Source of the DNA: Osedax fenrisi
Taxonomy: Eukaryota > Annelida > Polychaeta > Sabellida > Siboglinidae
Direction of reading: 5' to 3'
Assembly: GCA_964019155.1 (NCBI GenBank)
Contig: OZ025241.1
Coordinates: forward strand, 89,890,228 to 89,954,227
Length of the DNA stretch: 64,000 nt
Shown here: positions 1 through 10,804 of the stretch, in pieces
How the letters are laid out: the number at the start of each line of letters is the position of its first letter
Numbering within the stretch: the first letter of the stretch is position 1
The notes under the pieces: generated by a model
Database searches by the model: none
What the model was told of the DNA's origin: nothing
The model's input: the letters and a program-made list of their open reading frames with translations, nothing else
Program-made: the position numbers and the translations under genes

Positions 1-1080
1 TAGCCTACTACTAGAATGTCATGTAATCTAATAAATATATATATATATATATATATATTTACTAAATTAACTTCATAATTAATAAACCATTTTATTGTAG
101 ACATTATCATCGCAACAATTCATTTCCATCTTCTTCTTAGCTAGAGTATGATGTCAACGTTACATTACGCAATAGATGATGCGGACCGTCGTGTGTGGTG
201 TATTGTATAGTGTGTATTGTACACTGTGTACGGTACTGTTGTATTATACAGGTGTATTGTATTAAAACATGTTTGTAGTGCTCACGAGTAAGTGATATGT
301 AACTCTTCTTGAATATATATATTAGTATGGTATATTATATTATATATAGTATATATAGTATAGTATAGAGTATAGTATATCCAAAAGTTGAACAAAATCT
401 ATATATATATATATATATATATTTGTGTGTGTATGCATATAATATTATCATTGTTATAACATTTTTTCCTATAGATTTGTTTGGCTACGAATTCCAGTTT
501 ATGTATCAACACCGTGGTGGCTTGCAGCAAGTTGGAATATGCGTCGGATACCTGTGTGTGTGTGTGTGTGTGTGTATGTGTGTGTGTATATGTGGGTGTG
601 TGTGTATGTTAGTATTACGTCATTTTTCGTGACGTAACTATGTGGTATTAGTCACGTGTTATGTATGATATTGTTGTACACTTTACAATGTACTTTACGT
701 ATGTTCGTATACGATAGGATAGGATAGACACTTAGGACAGACCGTAATGTACAATATACAACGTACATTGTATACAATGTACGTTGTATATTGTACATTA
801 CGGTCTGTCCTATGTGTCTATCCTATCCTACCCCACACGGTATACAATTTATAGGAACAATTATATATATATATATATTCACATCACTTCCTGTTTACAA
901 TTCTATAAACATTACAATATTTTTCAATTTACTTTATCTCAAATCATCCTTATCAAGATAAGTTTATTGTATATTTAATTTAATATTCTATATGCATGAA
1001 TATATAATACATTCATTTTTATAGTTATTATAAATTTATCAATTGTTATAATAACTATATTATCACTTTTAATATAGTAT
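1..1080. other. AT-rich flank with microsatellites
   Basis: There is no gene here. It holds (TA)n runs near 37-57 and 401-421, a (TG)n run near 554-602 that explains a short cysteine/valine ORF, and the palindrome described separately. The 5' untranslated part of the LINE that follows probably begins somewhere after 850, but no clear 5' boundary is visible. Confidence 0.7.
715..830. repeat. 116 bp loopless near-perfect palindrome
   Basis: The two 58 bp arms meet at 772/773 with no spacer. The left arm begins TAGGATAGGATAGACAC and the right arm ends with its reverse complement, with only isolated mismatches. It is a foldback or MITE-like sequence able to form a cruciform. No flanking target duplication was recognised. 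Confidence 0.85.
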
Positions 1081-1206
1081 TTATTGAAATCATTGAACCG
1101 TGACTATTTTTCTTGTTTACATTTCTTATTTATCATTAATGTATTTTTCAATTTATATTATATATCTATAATCAATTCATATATAAACATAGTATTGTCT
1201 GTCATT

Positions 1207-1884
1207 ATGCCTATTACTAATCAAGCATTATATGATAAAATTACTGTACTAGAAAATATTATAAATAAATTATCTGACATAATTAGTTATCAATCTAAGA
1301 ATATCGAATCTTTAAAAGACGAAAATAGTATTATTATTCAAAAAGTTATCAATCTAGAAAATAAAATAGATAACAATAGTATTATACAGGCTGTAAAAAT
1401 AGATTCAATAGCTCCCAAAATTAACAATAAACTAATCAATAATAATATATTATTAACTACTGATATTGAAGATACTATTGATTATTCTATAAAATCAACT
1501 TATTTAAACTTCTTGAAAGAGAAACTTGATATAACAATTGAAGAAGAGAATATAATTAAAATCAAAAAACTAAAATATAAAAGTGATAATAATAAACCAT
1601 TAAAATATAATAAATTTGTAATAAGTTTAAATAACAGTAAAATCAAATCATCAATATTAAAAAATAAAAATCAATTAAAAGATACGAACATATATATTCA
1701 AGAATTCTTAGATAATAGTACTAATAATATATTCTTTAATACACGTAAATTAAGATCGGAGAATAAAATTATTAATACCTGGATATATAACAATAATATT
1801 TTTATAGAAACTAATGATAATACAAAAATACAAATTATAAATCAATTACATTTAGAAAATATTATTGACAATATTAGTTTATAA
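1207..1884 (+). CDS. LINE ORF1 protein (coiled coil plus nucleic-acid-binding domain)
   Basis: The protein has 225 residues from the ATG at 1207; the frame is open further upstream but without another ATG. The N-terminal third (residues about 10-60) is a heptad-rich Leu/Ile segment (LENIINKLSDII, LKDENSII, VINLENKI), expected to form the coiled coil that multimerises ORF1p. The C-terminal part has the signature common to LINE ORF1 proteins, FFNTRKLRSENKIINTW followed by IFIE, matching the 'ARKLR..N.I..AW..NG.I.V' block of the FP25K/L1-like ORF1 fold. Expected role: RNA-binding chaperone in the retrotransposition RNP. Very Asn/Ile/Lys-rich, in line with the AT-rich genome. ORF2 follows about 165 bp downstream in another frame. 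Confidence 0.8.
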   Translation: MPITNQALYDKITVLENIINKLSDIISYQSKNIESLKDENSIIIQKVINLENKIDNNSIIQAVKIDSIAPKINNKLINNNILLTTDIEDTIDYSIKSTYLNFLKEKLDITIEEENIIKIKKLKYKSDNNKPLKYNKFVISLNNSKIKSSILKNKNQLKDTNIYIQEFLDNSTNNIFFNTRKLRSENKIINTWIYNNNIFIETNDNTKIQIINQLHLENIIDNISL

Positions 1885-2048
1885 TTTGTATCTATATATT
1901 TTTAAAATTTTTTATTTTTATTTTTACCTATAACTAAAGATATCCTATGACTAATGATACATCTAATATAATATTAATATAATAATAATATTAAATTTTC
2001 ATTTTAATCCATATATTTTACATTTATATACTTTTTTATATTTTGACT

Positions 2049-2600
2049 ATGTATATACTAATTATATTTTACTTGAATTTTATAATGACAAACAATGTTA
2101 ATTGTGTTTCCGACTTTAATGCTAATGAATTTATATATAATGCTTATAATAAAAATAGTGATAATTTCTATAACAATAATAAATATAGTATTCCTATGTA
2201 TCATGAATTTATGAATAATCCTAAAGTTGATTGTAAATACATTGATTTAAATTCTATAAATATTGATTTTTGTGAAGGTATTTCTATTATACATATAAAT
2301 GCACGAAGTTTAGTAAAGCATTTCGATGATATAATATTATTATTAGATTCTTGTACTTTTAAATTTAACATTATTGTTATAACTGAAACATGGTTACATG
2401 ATTTCAATAAAGACTTATATAACATTGACACATATAATTGTACACATGTAATTCGAAAAAATAAATCTATAAAAAATCTAAATATAGGAGGTGGTGTTTC
2501 TATATATATACAAGAACATTTAAATTTCAACACATTAGATAATTTAACTTATTCAATGCCAGATTTTGTAGACATAGTTAGTATATCAACTAATCAATAA
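2049..2600 (+). pseudogene. LINE ORF2, 5' part: APE endonuclease, N-terminal half (disrupted)
   Basis: The ATG at 2049 begins ORF2. The endonuclease motifs HINARS (catalytic Asn), VITETWLHD (catalytic Glu) and GGGVSIYI are present. The frame runs to a stop at 2598-2600, created at the junction with the inner LINE. The missing half of the endonuclease (SGIYKSPN, VGDFNVN, SDHLPI) resumes at about 5545 in sequence that continues this domain. The break is therefore an insertion into the gene, not decay. As it stands the ORF can only make a truncated endonuclease. Confidence 0.85.
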
Positions 2601-5521
2601 AGAAAATTAAGACACGACACAACACGTATATTGGTACTTGGAATGTACGTAATTTACGAGTAGATGGGAAGCTTGAGGAATTAATTCATGAATTAGATCG
2701 ATATAGATGGCACATATTAGGTCTCAGTGAAATCCGTAAAAAAGGTATAAATGAAATACAAACGCTGGAGGGACACAAACTCTATTATGTCGGAAATGAA
2801 TCAAAACATATAAATGGTGTAGGCTTCATTGTCAATAAACAGATAACAAGTACGGTTATGTGTTTTAATGCGATCAGTGACAGAATAGCTATCATTAGAC
2901 TACAAGCAACACCATTCAATATTTCAATAATCCAGGTATATGCGCCAACAACTGACCATTCTGACGAAGAAATAGAAGTATTTTATAATAATTTACAAAA
3001 TGTCATTAAAACAGTATCGAAGAAAGATATACTAGTAATTCAAGGAGATTGGAATGCTAAGATTGGTAAAGATACAATTCAGATATGGGGACAAATTTCT
3101 GGAAAATCATGCAATAATACAACTAACGAAAGAGGTCATCGTCTTCTGGAATTTGCTAAAACAAATGATTTAATAGCAGTAAACACATTTGGTTCACACA
3201 AAAACTCTAGAATTCAAACATGGCATAGTCCTGGAGGTTTATATCACAACCAAATTGATTACATATTTGTGAGTAAACGTTTCTCCACGAGTGTAAATGT
3301 AAACAAAACAAGATCATTCCCAGGAGCAGATATCGGTAGCGATCATGACATGGTATTAATGAAGTTCACTCTTCGACTAAAAAGTCCAAAGAAAAATAAA
3401 TTTGCTAGAAATAAATTCAATCTTGACAAACTAAAAGATGCAGGAATAAAAGAAATATTTAAGCAGCAGATTGAAAATAAAGTAACTGAACAAAAATTAA
3501 ATGTTAACGATAATATTGAAGAGAGTATACAGAAACTAAACAAACTTATTATTAATACAGCAGATGAAGTTCTAGGAAAGTACAGAGAGAAAAAGAAAAG
3601 TTGGATAACAAATGAATTGCTAGACATGTGTGATCTGAGAAGACAATTAAAAAAGACGAAACATGAACCAGGAAGTAAATACAAGACTATCAATACTCAA
3701 ATAAAAAGAGACATGAAAAAGGCAAAAGAAAACTGGATAAAACAAAAATGCGCAGACTTAGGAAACTGTCTAAACAGGAACAATTCAAAGAAAGCATACC
3801 AAATCGTTAAAGACCTAACAAAAAGGAAGAATAAAATCGCTGTAAACATACAAGACAAAGACGGAAAATGTATCACTGATAAGGAAGATGTTTTGAAAAG
3901 ACGGACAGAGTATTGTTCAGAATTATATAAACATCAAGCCAATGGAGACAAGTCACTACTTAATGTAAAAGAGCCAACAAATCAAGAAAACTTTTCAATT
4001 CTGGAATCTGAAGTTGAAGCGGCTATACAATCCTTAAAAATTGGAAAATCACCGGGTGTTGATAACATCCCAGCTGAACTATTGAAAGCTGGAGGACATA
4101 TACTAACAAAAATATTTACAAATATATGTAATTACATATGGGAAACAGGAATATGGCCTTCTTGCTGGACAAAATCTTTGATAATAAGTCTGCATAAGAA
4201 AGGAAGTTTCCAGAAATGCGAAAACTATAGAACAATTAGTCTTATTTCACACTCAAGTAAAATTATGTTGAAAATAATCCTACGCAGACTACAGCACTTC
4301 ACAGAAGAATTTTTATCAGAAGAGCAGGCTGGTTTTCGCAAAGGAAGAAGCACAAGTGAACAGATTTTTAATCTCAGAGTAATTTCAGAGAAGTACTCGC
4401 AACATAATAAGCCACTATACCACGTTTTTATCGACTTTAAAAAAGCTTTCGATCGTGTTTGGCATAGTGCATTATGGTCTACAATGAAAAGATTCAATAT
4501 CAACTTAAAATTAATTGAAACTATAGAAAACCTATATAGTAAGGCAGAAAGTGCTGTATATATTGATGGAAAAGTTGGAGAATGGTTCCGGACAACAACA
4601 GGAGTGAGACAAGGATGTTTACTTTCGCCGACGCTATTCAATATAATGCTTGAACAAATTATGAATGACGCTCTAGATAAACATGATGGAACAGTAAATA
4701 TTGGTGGAAAGATTATAACTAACATAAGATTCGCGGATGATATTGATGCCTTAGCCGGATCGGAAAAAGAATTACATAATTTGATAACATTAATCGATAA
4801 TACTTCACGTTCTTATGGTATGGAAATAAATGGTACAAAAACGCAATTAATGACGAATTCTGAAGGTAGATTTACATCTAATATTAGTATAAATAACACA
4901 CCATTAAAAGTAGTTGATTCATTTAAATATCTAGGAGCGATTATTGATGACAAAGGTTCTAAAGCTGAAATTCTATCTAGAATTGGTCAAACAATCGCAG
5001 CCTTATCAAATTTAAATGTAATATGGTATGACACTTCGCTACATCTTAAAGCCAAAATTCAATTAATGCAATCTCTTGTGAATTCAATATTCTTATATGC
5101 ATGCGAAACTTGGACACTAAGTAAAGATCTGCAAAAACGAATACGTGCTCTAGAGATGAGATTCCTTCGGAGATTACTAAATATTAACTATAAAGATAGA
5201 GTCACGAACGTGGAAGTTAGAAGACGGGTAACATGTCAAATCGGCCCACACTCAGAACTATTAGCAAAGGTTATTGAAAAGAAACTCAAATGGTTCGGTC
5301 ACGTTATTAGGTCTGACACAATATCAAAAACAATTCTGCAAGGAACTGTTGACGGTATAAGAAGAAGAGGACGACCGAAGTTACAATGGCAAGACAATGT
5401 TGTCGAATGGACTGGCATGGATATTGTAAAAGCAATGAGAGCGACGATGAGCAGAGAAGGATGGAGAAAAGTTATATGGAATTCAACGGCGCCCCTACGG
5501 CATCCAAATGCTATGGGATAG
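2594..5521 (+). CDS. APE endonuclease-reverse transcriptase polyprotein of the nested RTE-like element
   Basis: The frame is open for about 975 codons; the first ATG is at 2858 but homology starts at about 2597. Endonuclease: GTWNVRNL (Asn), LGLSEIR (Glu), QVYAPT, GDWNAKIG (Asp/Asn) and IGSDHDMVLM (Asp-His), all catalytic positions intact. Linker: KKAKENWI and NNSKKAYQIVKDLT. RT: GKSPGVDNIPAELLKAGG, NYRTISLISHSSKIMLKI, EEQAGFRKGRSTSEQIF, HVFIDFKKAFDRVWH (motif A), GVRQGCLLSPTLFN (motif B), IRFADDIDALAG (motif C) and SFKYLGAII. C-terminal domain: FLYACETWTL, KWFGHVIRS and RRRGRPKLQWQDN. It belongs to a group common in aquatic invertebrates and often mis-named 'craniofacial development protein 2-like' or 'jockey pol'. 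Enzymatically it looks intact, so recently active. Confidence 0.93.
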   Translation, partial: SIKKIKTRHNTYIGTWNVRNLRVDGKLEELIHELDRYRWHILGLSEIRKKGINEIQTLEGHKLYYVGNESKHINGVGFIVNKQITSTVMCFNAISDRIAIIRLQATPFNISIIQVYAPTTDHSDEEIEVFYNNLQNVIKTVSKKDILVIQGDWNAKIGKDTIQIWGQISGKSCNNTTNERGHRLLEFAKTNDLIAVNTFGSHKNSRIQTWHSPGGLYHNQIDYIFVSKRFSTSVNVNKTRSFPGADIGSDHDMVLMKFTLRLKSPKKNKFARNKFNLDKLKDAGIKEIFKQQIENKVTEQKLNVNDNIEESIQKLNKLIINTADEVLGKYREKKKSWITNELLDMCDLRRQLKKTKHEPGSKYKTINTQIKRDMKKAKENWIKQKCADLGNCLNRNNSKKAYQIVKDLTKRKNKIAVNIQDKDGKCITDKEDVLKRRTEYCSELYKHQANGDKSLLNVKEPTNQENFSILESEVEAAIQSLKIGKSPGVDNIPAELLKAGGHILTKIFTNICNYIWETGIWPSCWTKSLIISLHKKGSFQKCENYRTISLISHSSKIMLKIILRRLQHFTEEFLSEEQAGFRKGRSTSEQIFNLRVISEKYSQHNKPLYHVFIDFKKAFDRVWHSALWSTMKRFNINLKLIETIENLYSKAESAVYIDGKVGEWFRTTTGVRQGCLLSPTLFNIMLEQIMNDALDKHDGTVNIGGKIITNIRFADDIDALAGSEKELHNLITLIDNTSRSYGMEINGTKTQLMTNSEGRFTSNISINNTPLKVVDSFKYLGAIIDDKGSKAEILSRIGQTIAALSNLNVIWYDTSLHLKAKIQLMQSLVNSIFLYACETWTLSKDLQKRIRALEMRFLRRLLNINYKDRVTNVEVRRRVTCQIGPHSELLAKVIEKKLKWFGHVIRSDTISKTILQGTVDGIRRRGRPKLQWQDNVVEWTGMDIVKAMRATMSREGWRKVIWNSTAPLRHPNAMG

Positions 5522-5545
5522 GTTAAAGGTTAATAAATAATAAAC
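2594..5545 (+). mobile_element. RTE-like non-LTR retrotransposon nested in the outer LINE
   Basis: This is a single-ORF APE-RT element of about 2.95 kb with almost no 3' UTR: the stop at 5519-5521 is followed by a short AT-rich tail (TTAATAAATAATAAA). Both features are typical of RTE-like elements. The endonuclease begins right at the junction with no 5' UTR and no ATG before 2858, so it is slightly 5'-truncated or uses an unusual start. Base composition is less AT-extreme than the host LINE. A clean target-site duplication could not be fixed because both junctions lie in AAT/ATAA-rich sequence. Confidence 0.88.
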
Positions 5546-8017
5546 AAACTATAATTAGTGGGATATATAAATCTCCTAATTCTGATATTAAACGTTTTAG
5601 TGATTTTATTTATAATAATTTTAGTGATTTTTCAGTCAAAGGTGATTTATTTTTAGTTGGTGATTTTAATGTTAATATTTTAATTAAAAATAGTAATAAT
5701 GATTATTTCATTGATACCATTTTCAGTATGGGTTGTTTTCTACTAGTAACTAAGCCGACCAGATATGGTAATAGTATTAATTCACTAATTGATAACATTT
5801 ATTGTAATATAACATATAAACCAGTAAGTAATGGAATTGTATTTAGTGATATCAGTGATCACCTACCAATTTTTGTAATATATGACATTTCAAATAAAAG
5901 TAATACAAAACATAATACATATAAATATATCAGAAAACTAAATGGTCATACAATACATAAATTTAAATGTAGTATTAATGCTTTTGATTGGAAATATATC
6001 TATTCTGATATGGACTTAGAATTATTATATGATAAGTTAATTAATGATTTAGTAGAATTATTTAATTTAAATTGTCCTATTATAAAAGTTAAAGAAAAAA
6101 ATAAAAATAATAAACCATGGTTATACAATAGTCTGATTAAATGTATAAATAAAAAAAACAAAATGTATAAAAAAATGATTAAAAATAAATCATTTACAAA
6201 AATAAATTATTATAAAAAATATAAAAACATACTTACATCATTATTACGCTTATCTGAAAAATTATATTATTCAAATAAAATAAATAATAATAAAAATAAT
6301 ATTAAGTATACATGGTCAATTATTAATAATTTAATTAATCCTAATTTAGGTAAAAAAGGTAATAATTCTAATTCTCCGAATGCTAATGAATTTAACACTT
6401 TCTTTAGTAATATAGGTATTAACTTATCTGAAAAAATATCTGCACCATCTCTTGATAATGATATTTATAAAACTATGCAAGGTAATAATAAAAATTCATT
6501 ATTTTTTACACAAATTTCAATTTATGAAATTTTGAATGAGGTACGAAATTCTAAAAGTAAATCTAGTACAGATGTTACTGATTTTAGTATGTTTATCATT
6601 AAGGAAATTATTTTAGAAATAAGTCCTTTATTAAAACACGTATTCAATAGGTCACTAGCTGAAGGTATTTTCCCTAATGTTTTAAAAAAAGCTAAAGTTA
6701 TTCCAATTTTTAAATCTGGAGACAAATCATTAGCTGAGAATTATAGACCAATATCCTTACTGCCACAAATTTCAAAAATATTTGAGAAACTAATTAAAAG
6801 CAGGATTTCAAATTTTTTAAATAAATTTAATATATTAAATGATAATCAATATGGTTTCAGAAAGAATTTATCTACAGCTGATGCATTGTCTGATGTATTA
6901 GAATCAGTTAATACAAATTTAGAAAATTTAGAGAACTGTGCTATTGTTTCAATAGATTTACACAAAGCCTTTGATACACTGGATCATGATATTTTAATCA
7001 ATAAGCTTTATATTTATGGTATCAGAGGTATAGCGCTAAAATTAATAAAATCGTATTTATCAGATCGTATTCAATTTGTTAGATATAATAATACTGACTC
7101 TTATTATAATTATATAAAATGTGGTGTACCACAGGGATCTGTACTCGGTCCGTTATTATTTATTTTATATATTAATGACCTTCCGAATATATCAGATACT
7201 TTTAAATCAGTTTTATTTGCAGATGATACAACTTTAATTTTTTCAAATACGTCTATTTTAGAATTAAAAAACAATATTCAATTTAATATTAACAAACTAT
7301 ATGATTGGTTGAATGTAAATAAATTGTCACTCAATATTAGTAAGACGAATGTATTATTATTTAATATAAGAAATAAAAATATTAATATTAATATGGATTT
7401 GAATATTAATAACATTAAAGTTAAACAAGTCAGTGAAATAAAGTTCTTAGGTGTTATTATAGATTGTAAATTGAATTGGAAATTGCAACTCAATTATGTT
7501 TCAAGTAAACTTTCTAGAACAATTGCAATTTTACACAAAGTTAAAAATAAATTAAATATGAAATCTTTAATTTTATTATATAATGCTTTATTTTTATCAC
7601 ATCTTAATTATTGTTCAAATATTTGGGGGAATACCTTCAAATCCAGTTTAAAAAATATTTTCATTTTACAAAAAAAGAGCAATAAAATGTATTTGTAATA
7701 CTCATTCTATGTATACAAATTTCTATACTATTTCTAATTCTCTTAAATTTGACGATATTGTAAAAATGAATAGTATAAAATTTATGTTTCGAGCTAGGAA
7801 TAATATTTTACCTAAGAATTTACAATTATTATATAAAGCTAAATCTTATAATGGAAATCTGTTTCATAGAATAAAAGTACGAACTGACCGAAAAGCATTT
7901 TGTTTATCGAATACTGGTCCAATGCTGTGGAACAGATTACCACAAAAAATAAGAAATATTACGAAATTGAATAATTTTAAAACAATTTTTAAATCATTTA
8001 TGATATCGTCTTATTAA
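5545..8017 (+). pseudogene. Outer LINE ORF2, 3' part: rest of endonuclease, RT and C-terminal domain
   Basis: It resumes the interrupted endonuclease at SGIYKSPN (about 5557), then LFLVGDFNVNIL, TKPTRYGNSIN, SLIDNIY and SDHLPIFVIYD. RT follows with FPNVLKKAKVIPIFKSGD, NYRPISLLPQISKIFEKL, NDNQYGFRKNLSTADAL, IVSIDLHKAFDTLDH (motif A), CGVPQGSVLGPLLF (motif B), VLFADDTTLIF (motif C) and IKFLGVIID. The frame ends at 7698, but one extra A in the A-run near 7670-7677 accounts for this: removing it joins to the frame at 7709-8017, which carries the usual C-terminal block FHRIKVRTDRKAF, NTGPMLWNRLPQKIR and FKSF. That is one frameshift and one large insertion, with no other lesions seen. Confidence 0.87.
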
Positions 8018-8885
8018 TTTTAATTTTATATTTTTATAATCTATTTTTAATTATTGTATTATGTGATATATTAATTTATTTGCTACCTTATATTATCAGT
8101 ATTTATTTTATATATTTTATTTTTATAGTTTTATAGCTTTTATAGCTTTTAGTTATAGTTTTTTTTTAATATATTTTTATAATTTGTTATACAATTTTAA
8201 TATTTGTGTTTTATTGGTTTATATTTTTGTAGGTACATATTATTCAATTATTTATTTTAAATACATGATGAGAATGATTGTGGGGTTTTTTGCAATTTTA
8301 TTTTATTTTTATTTTTATTTTTGTATTAAGTTTTTAATTGTACATATTTGTTATTACTTATTTTTAATTACTTACATATTAAATTTTATTTAAATTTTAT
8401 TTAACATTCAGTATTATTTTCTATTCAGGAAGTCAATTTTTTGTTTTAAATATTAAATATTAAATATAAGATATTCACGAGTACTTTGTATTGATTATTT
8501 ATGTTGCCGGTAATGGTTCGTGTCGGGGATGAGGATGCAATTGTTGTGTGGGGGCAATTGTTGCCAGTGCTCTTACTCTTGGCGAAAGTGAGTTCCTTAA
8601 GGCATTGGATATAGAAACCCCAAATCCTCCAAGTTGATACACCTTTATCGACTTTCATTGGCAATCGATATAAAGTATTCTAGGTAGATTTTTTTATGAC
8701 TATTTTTTTACTGATATCCTGGATAGAAATTTATATTATAATCTAATATTTTATTTAATATTATTTTAATTTTATACATAATTTTTCCCCCCACAATCAC
8801 ATTGGGTGAACGACTTGATAAGCTCTGCTTTTTCGTTCATCCAGGCTAATGCCCAAACTCTGATTATTATTATTATTATTATTAT
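8018..8885 (+). repeat. 3' UTR and tail of the outer LINE, with terminal stem-loop
   Basis: It is AT-rich and non-coding. Near its end, GGGTGAACGA (8804-8813) pairs with TCGTTCATCC (8833-8842) around an inner AAGC-TCT-GCTT hairpin. Then comes a short GGCTAATGCCC motif and a (TTA)n tail. LINEs with such 3' hairpins and microsatellite tails are known to use them for recognition by their own RT. Similar structures recur at 11095 (+), and at 11401, 33536 and 54083 (-). Confidence 0.7.
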
Positions 8886-9494
8886 ATATAAATATCGCAA
8901 AATATATATATTTATATATATATATATTATACTAGTATTATATATTATTTATTGTATGATTTACCTGGTACCACTATATAATATTATTGTAATAATAGTA
9001 TTCTAACTATTATTAAAATTACTGTTGTGTACCCTTGTGTACCATTGTGTACACGTGTGTACACTTATGTACCCTTTTGTACCCTTATGTACCATCGTGT
9101 ACCCTTGTGTACCCTTTTGTTACCTTTTGTACCCTTTTGTACCATTGTGTACCATTGTGTACCATTGTGTACACTTTTGTACCCTTGTGTAACCTTAATT
9201 TAAAACGATAACCATCATCTGATAAGCCGAAAGATAACAGCATAGGTATGACGTACTTGTCTATAGATAAGAAAATGCATGCGATATATAGTAACCATTT
9301 TCGCAGTGCTACGTGCTTCTTCCACGACATCTTTACTTTTAACTTGGACGTGTTCTTTGAGAATGTCCTGCGAAATGTAATACAGACAGTGAGTTCACTA
9401 TAGGAAGTTAGATTAATAAATGTAGTGTATTTTATTATACAAATACAAAACTTCTATATTAATTGTATAATACATATGACATATATGGCAGTAC
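8886..9494. repeat. AT microsatellite and 10 bp minisatellite
   Basis: About 9023-9196 is a degenerate tandem array of a 10 bp unit like TTGTGTACCC, roughly 17 copies, with TTGTGTACCA and TTATGTACCC variants. It explains the Thr/Tyr/Val-rich reading frame on the minus strand. The sequence on either side shows nothing recognisable. Confidence 0.75.
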
Positions 9495-9700
9495 AATTAA
9501 ATAGTGTCACTTATTCAAGGTCAAACTTAATTATTTCATATCACAGAAAATATAGTTGTATGTCATCTGCATATAGATGGTAATATATATTTGTGTATTT
9601 AGATATTATGGATGGTAGTGGATATAAATAAATAGAGACACATGTAGGATCGAGTACTGATCCCTGCACAGGGGGAACACCATATGTCATATGTACACTA
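9495..9700 (-). pseudogene. LINE reverse transcriptase fragment (motifs B and C)
   Basis: Reading the minus strand from about 9695, YGVPPVQGSVLDPT and IYLYPLPSII correspond to RT motif B (GVPQGSVLGPLLF.IYINDLP). About 80 bp further, HLYADDIQLYF is motif C (YADD). Stops and a frame change lie between, and nothing recognisable flanks it, so this is a short decayed LINE piece of about 200 bp. It is distinct from the outer LINE, whose motif C is FADDTTL. Confidence 0.7.
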
Positions 9701-10585
9701 TGTTATGTTGCACTCTTACATATGCATATGTCATTCATATACTATTAAGTATTTAAATAAGTATATACATAGTATTATTAATAGTATATAAATTAAGTTT
9801 ATAATAATATAAATGTTGTGTTTATTAATTTAAAATTATGTGTTATATACTTCATTAATATAGATATTTAAAACATGTATGTTTCAGAAAGTCAACTATT
9901 TAATGTTTTAAGAACATATAAATTATTATTTTTTTTAAACATTAATATTGTTATAAAACATTCATATACATAGTATTAGTAATACTATTACTGTAATAGT
10001 ATATAAATAAAATATATAATAATATAAATGTCATATGTTGATTTATTTAAAATTATGTTTTTAATTCTTCATACATACAAGATATTTAAAACATTTATGT
10101 TTCAAAAAATCACATATTTAATATATTAAAATCACATAATAAAATTTAATTTAAATAAAATATTTAAAATCTCATATGTTAAAAACATGTAAATAATTTT
10201 TTTTTTAAACTTTAATAATTTGTTTATATGTTTATTATATTATACTAAATTATATATCTAACGATTACTAATACAATCCTTAAATATAATTTATAATAAA
10301 TACTCTAATTAATTAATGCATTAACCTATTATATGTAAATGTTTTATATATAGGAATATGAATATGAATATATGCATGTTTTTAAAACTATATTTTCGAA
10401 ACAATTATTTACTGGGTATATTATATGATTACGTAAAATGAATTATAAATAAACCATTACGATATATACCATTAGGACACCGCCCTTATCGCTCACATCG
10501 ACAATCCGCCTATATCGACATTATTGGAGCTTACACAACCATAGCTATGTAAGCGGATTTCACTATATATATATATATCTATATC

Positions 10586-10645
<60 letters not shown>
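9701..10645. other. AT-rich sequence, no gene seen
   Basis: Two near-repeats of an AT-rich unit of about 160-220 bp (ACATTTATGTTTC / GTATATAAAT motifs) lie around 9770-9930 and 9960-10160. There is a (TA)n tract at 10566-10647. No coding signal was found. Confidence 0.5.
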
Positions 10646-10648
<3 letters not shown>

Positions 10649-10650
<2 letters not shown>

Positions 10651-10804
10651 GCATTGTATCGAATCCGGCGTCTTTCATGATGGCGGATAGCTTGTGATAT
10701 ATCATGGGGGGTAGATCTGTCTCTTTACCCTCCACCCCCACCCCCACCACCAGCACCAGTAGGGTTAACATCGACGTCGTCATGGAAACACGGTAGTACT
10801 GCAT
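10649..10804 (-). CDS. Candidate first exon of a secreted protein (family not recognised)
   Basis: From the minus-strand ATG (10804-10802) the frame gives 52 residues. They begin MQYYRVSMTTSML, then a hydrophobic core LTLLVLVVGVGVEG typical of a signal peptide, then a hydrophilic stretch KETDLPPMIYHKLSAIM and KDAGFDTMQ. The exon ends in CAG followed by GTATAT, a good splice donor at phase 0, and the intron starts as a long (TA)n tract. The segment is much GC-richer than its surroundings, as real exons are here. A second in-frame ATG eight codons in could be the true start. No downstream exon was identified on the minus strand; retroelement sequence lies that way. I do not recognise the family. 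It could be an isolated exon of a dead gene. Confidence 0.45.

Larger units (their letters stand above)
1207..8885 (+). mobile_element. Two-ORF non-LTR retrotransposon (CR1/L2-like), interrupted by another LINE
   Basis: This is a LINE with a separate ORF1, an ORF2 carrying APE endonuclease and reverse transcriptase, a 3' UTR of about 0.8 kb, a terminal stem-loop (8804-8842) and a (TTA)n tail (8864-8885). A second LINE of about 2.9 kb lies inside the endonuclease. Without it the element is about 4.7 kb, normal for this group. The GVPQGSVLGPLLF and FADDTTL motifs and the ORF1/ORF2 layout place it in the broad CR1/L2/jockey assemblage; the clade is not certain. Apart from the insertion and one extra A in a homopolymer near 7670-7677, ORF2 reads open, so it is young. 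The exact 5' end is not visible. Confidence 0.88.

Noticed and set aside
8446..8664. Minus-strand ORF MPMKVDKGVSTWRIWG...
   Set aside because: It lies within the 3' UTR of the outer plus-strand LINE. No domain recognised and no splice signals; best explained as chance.
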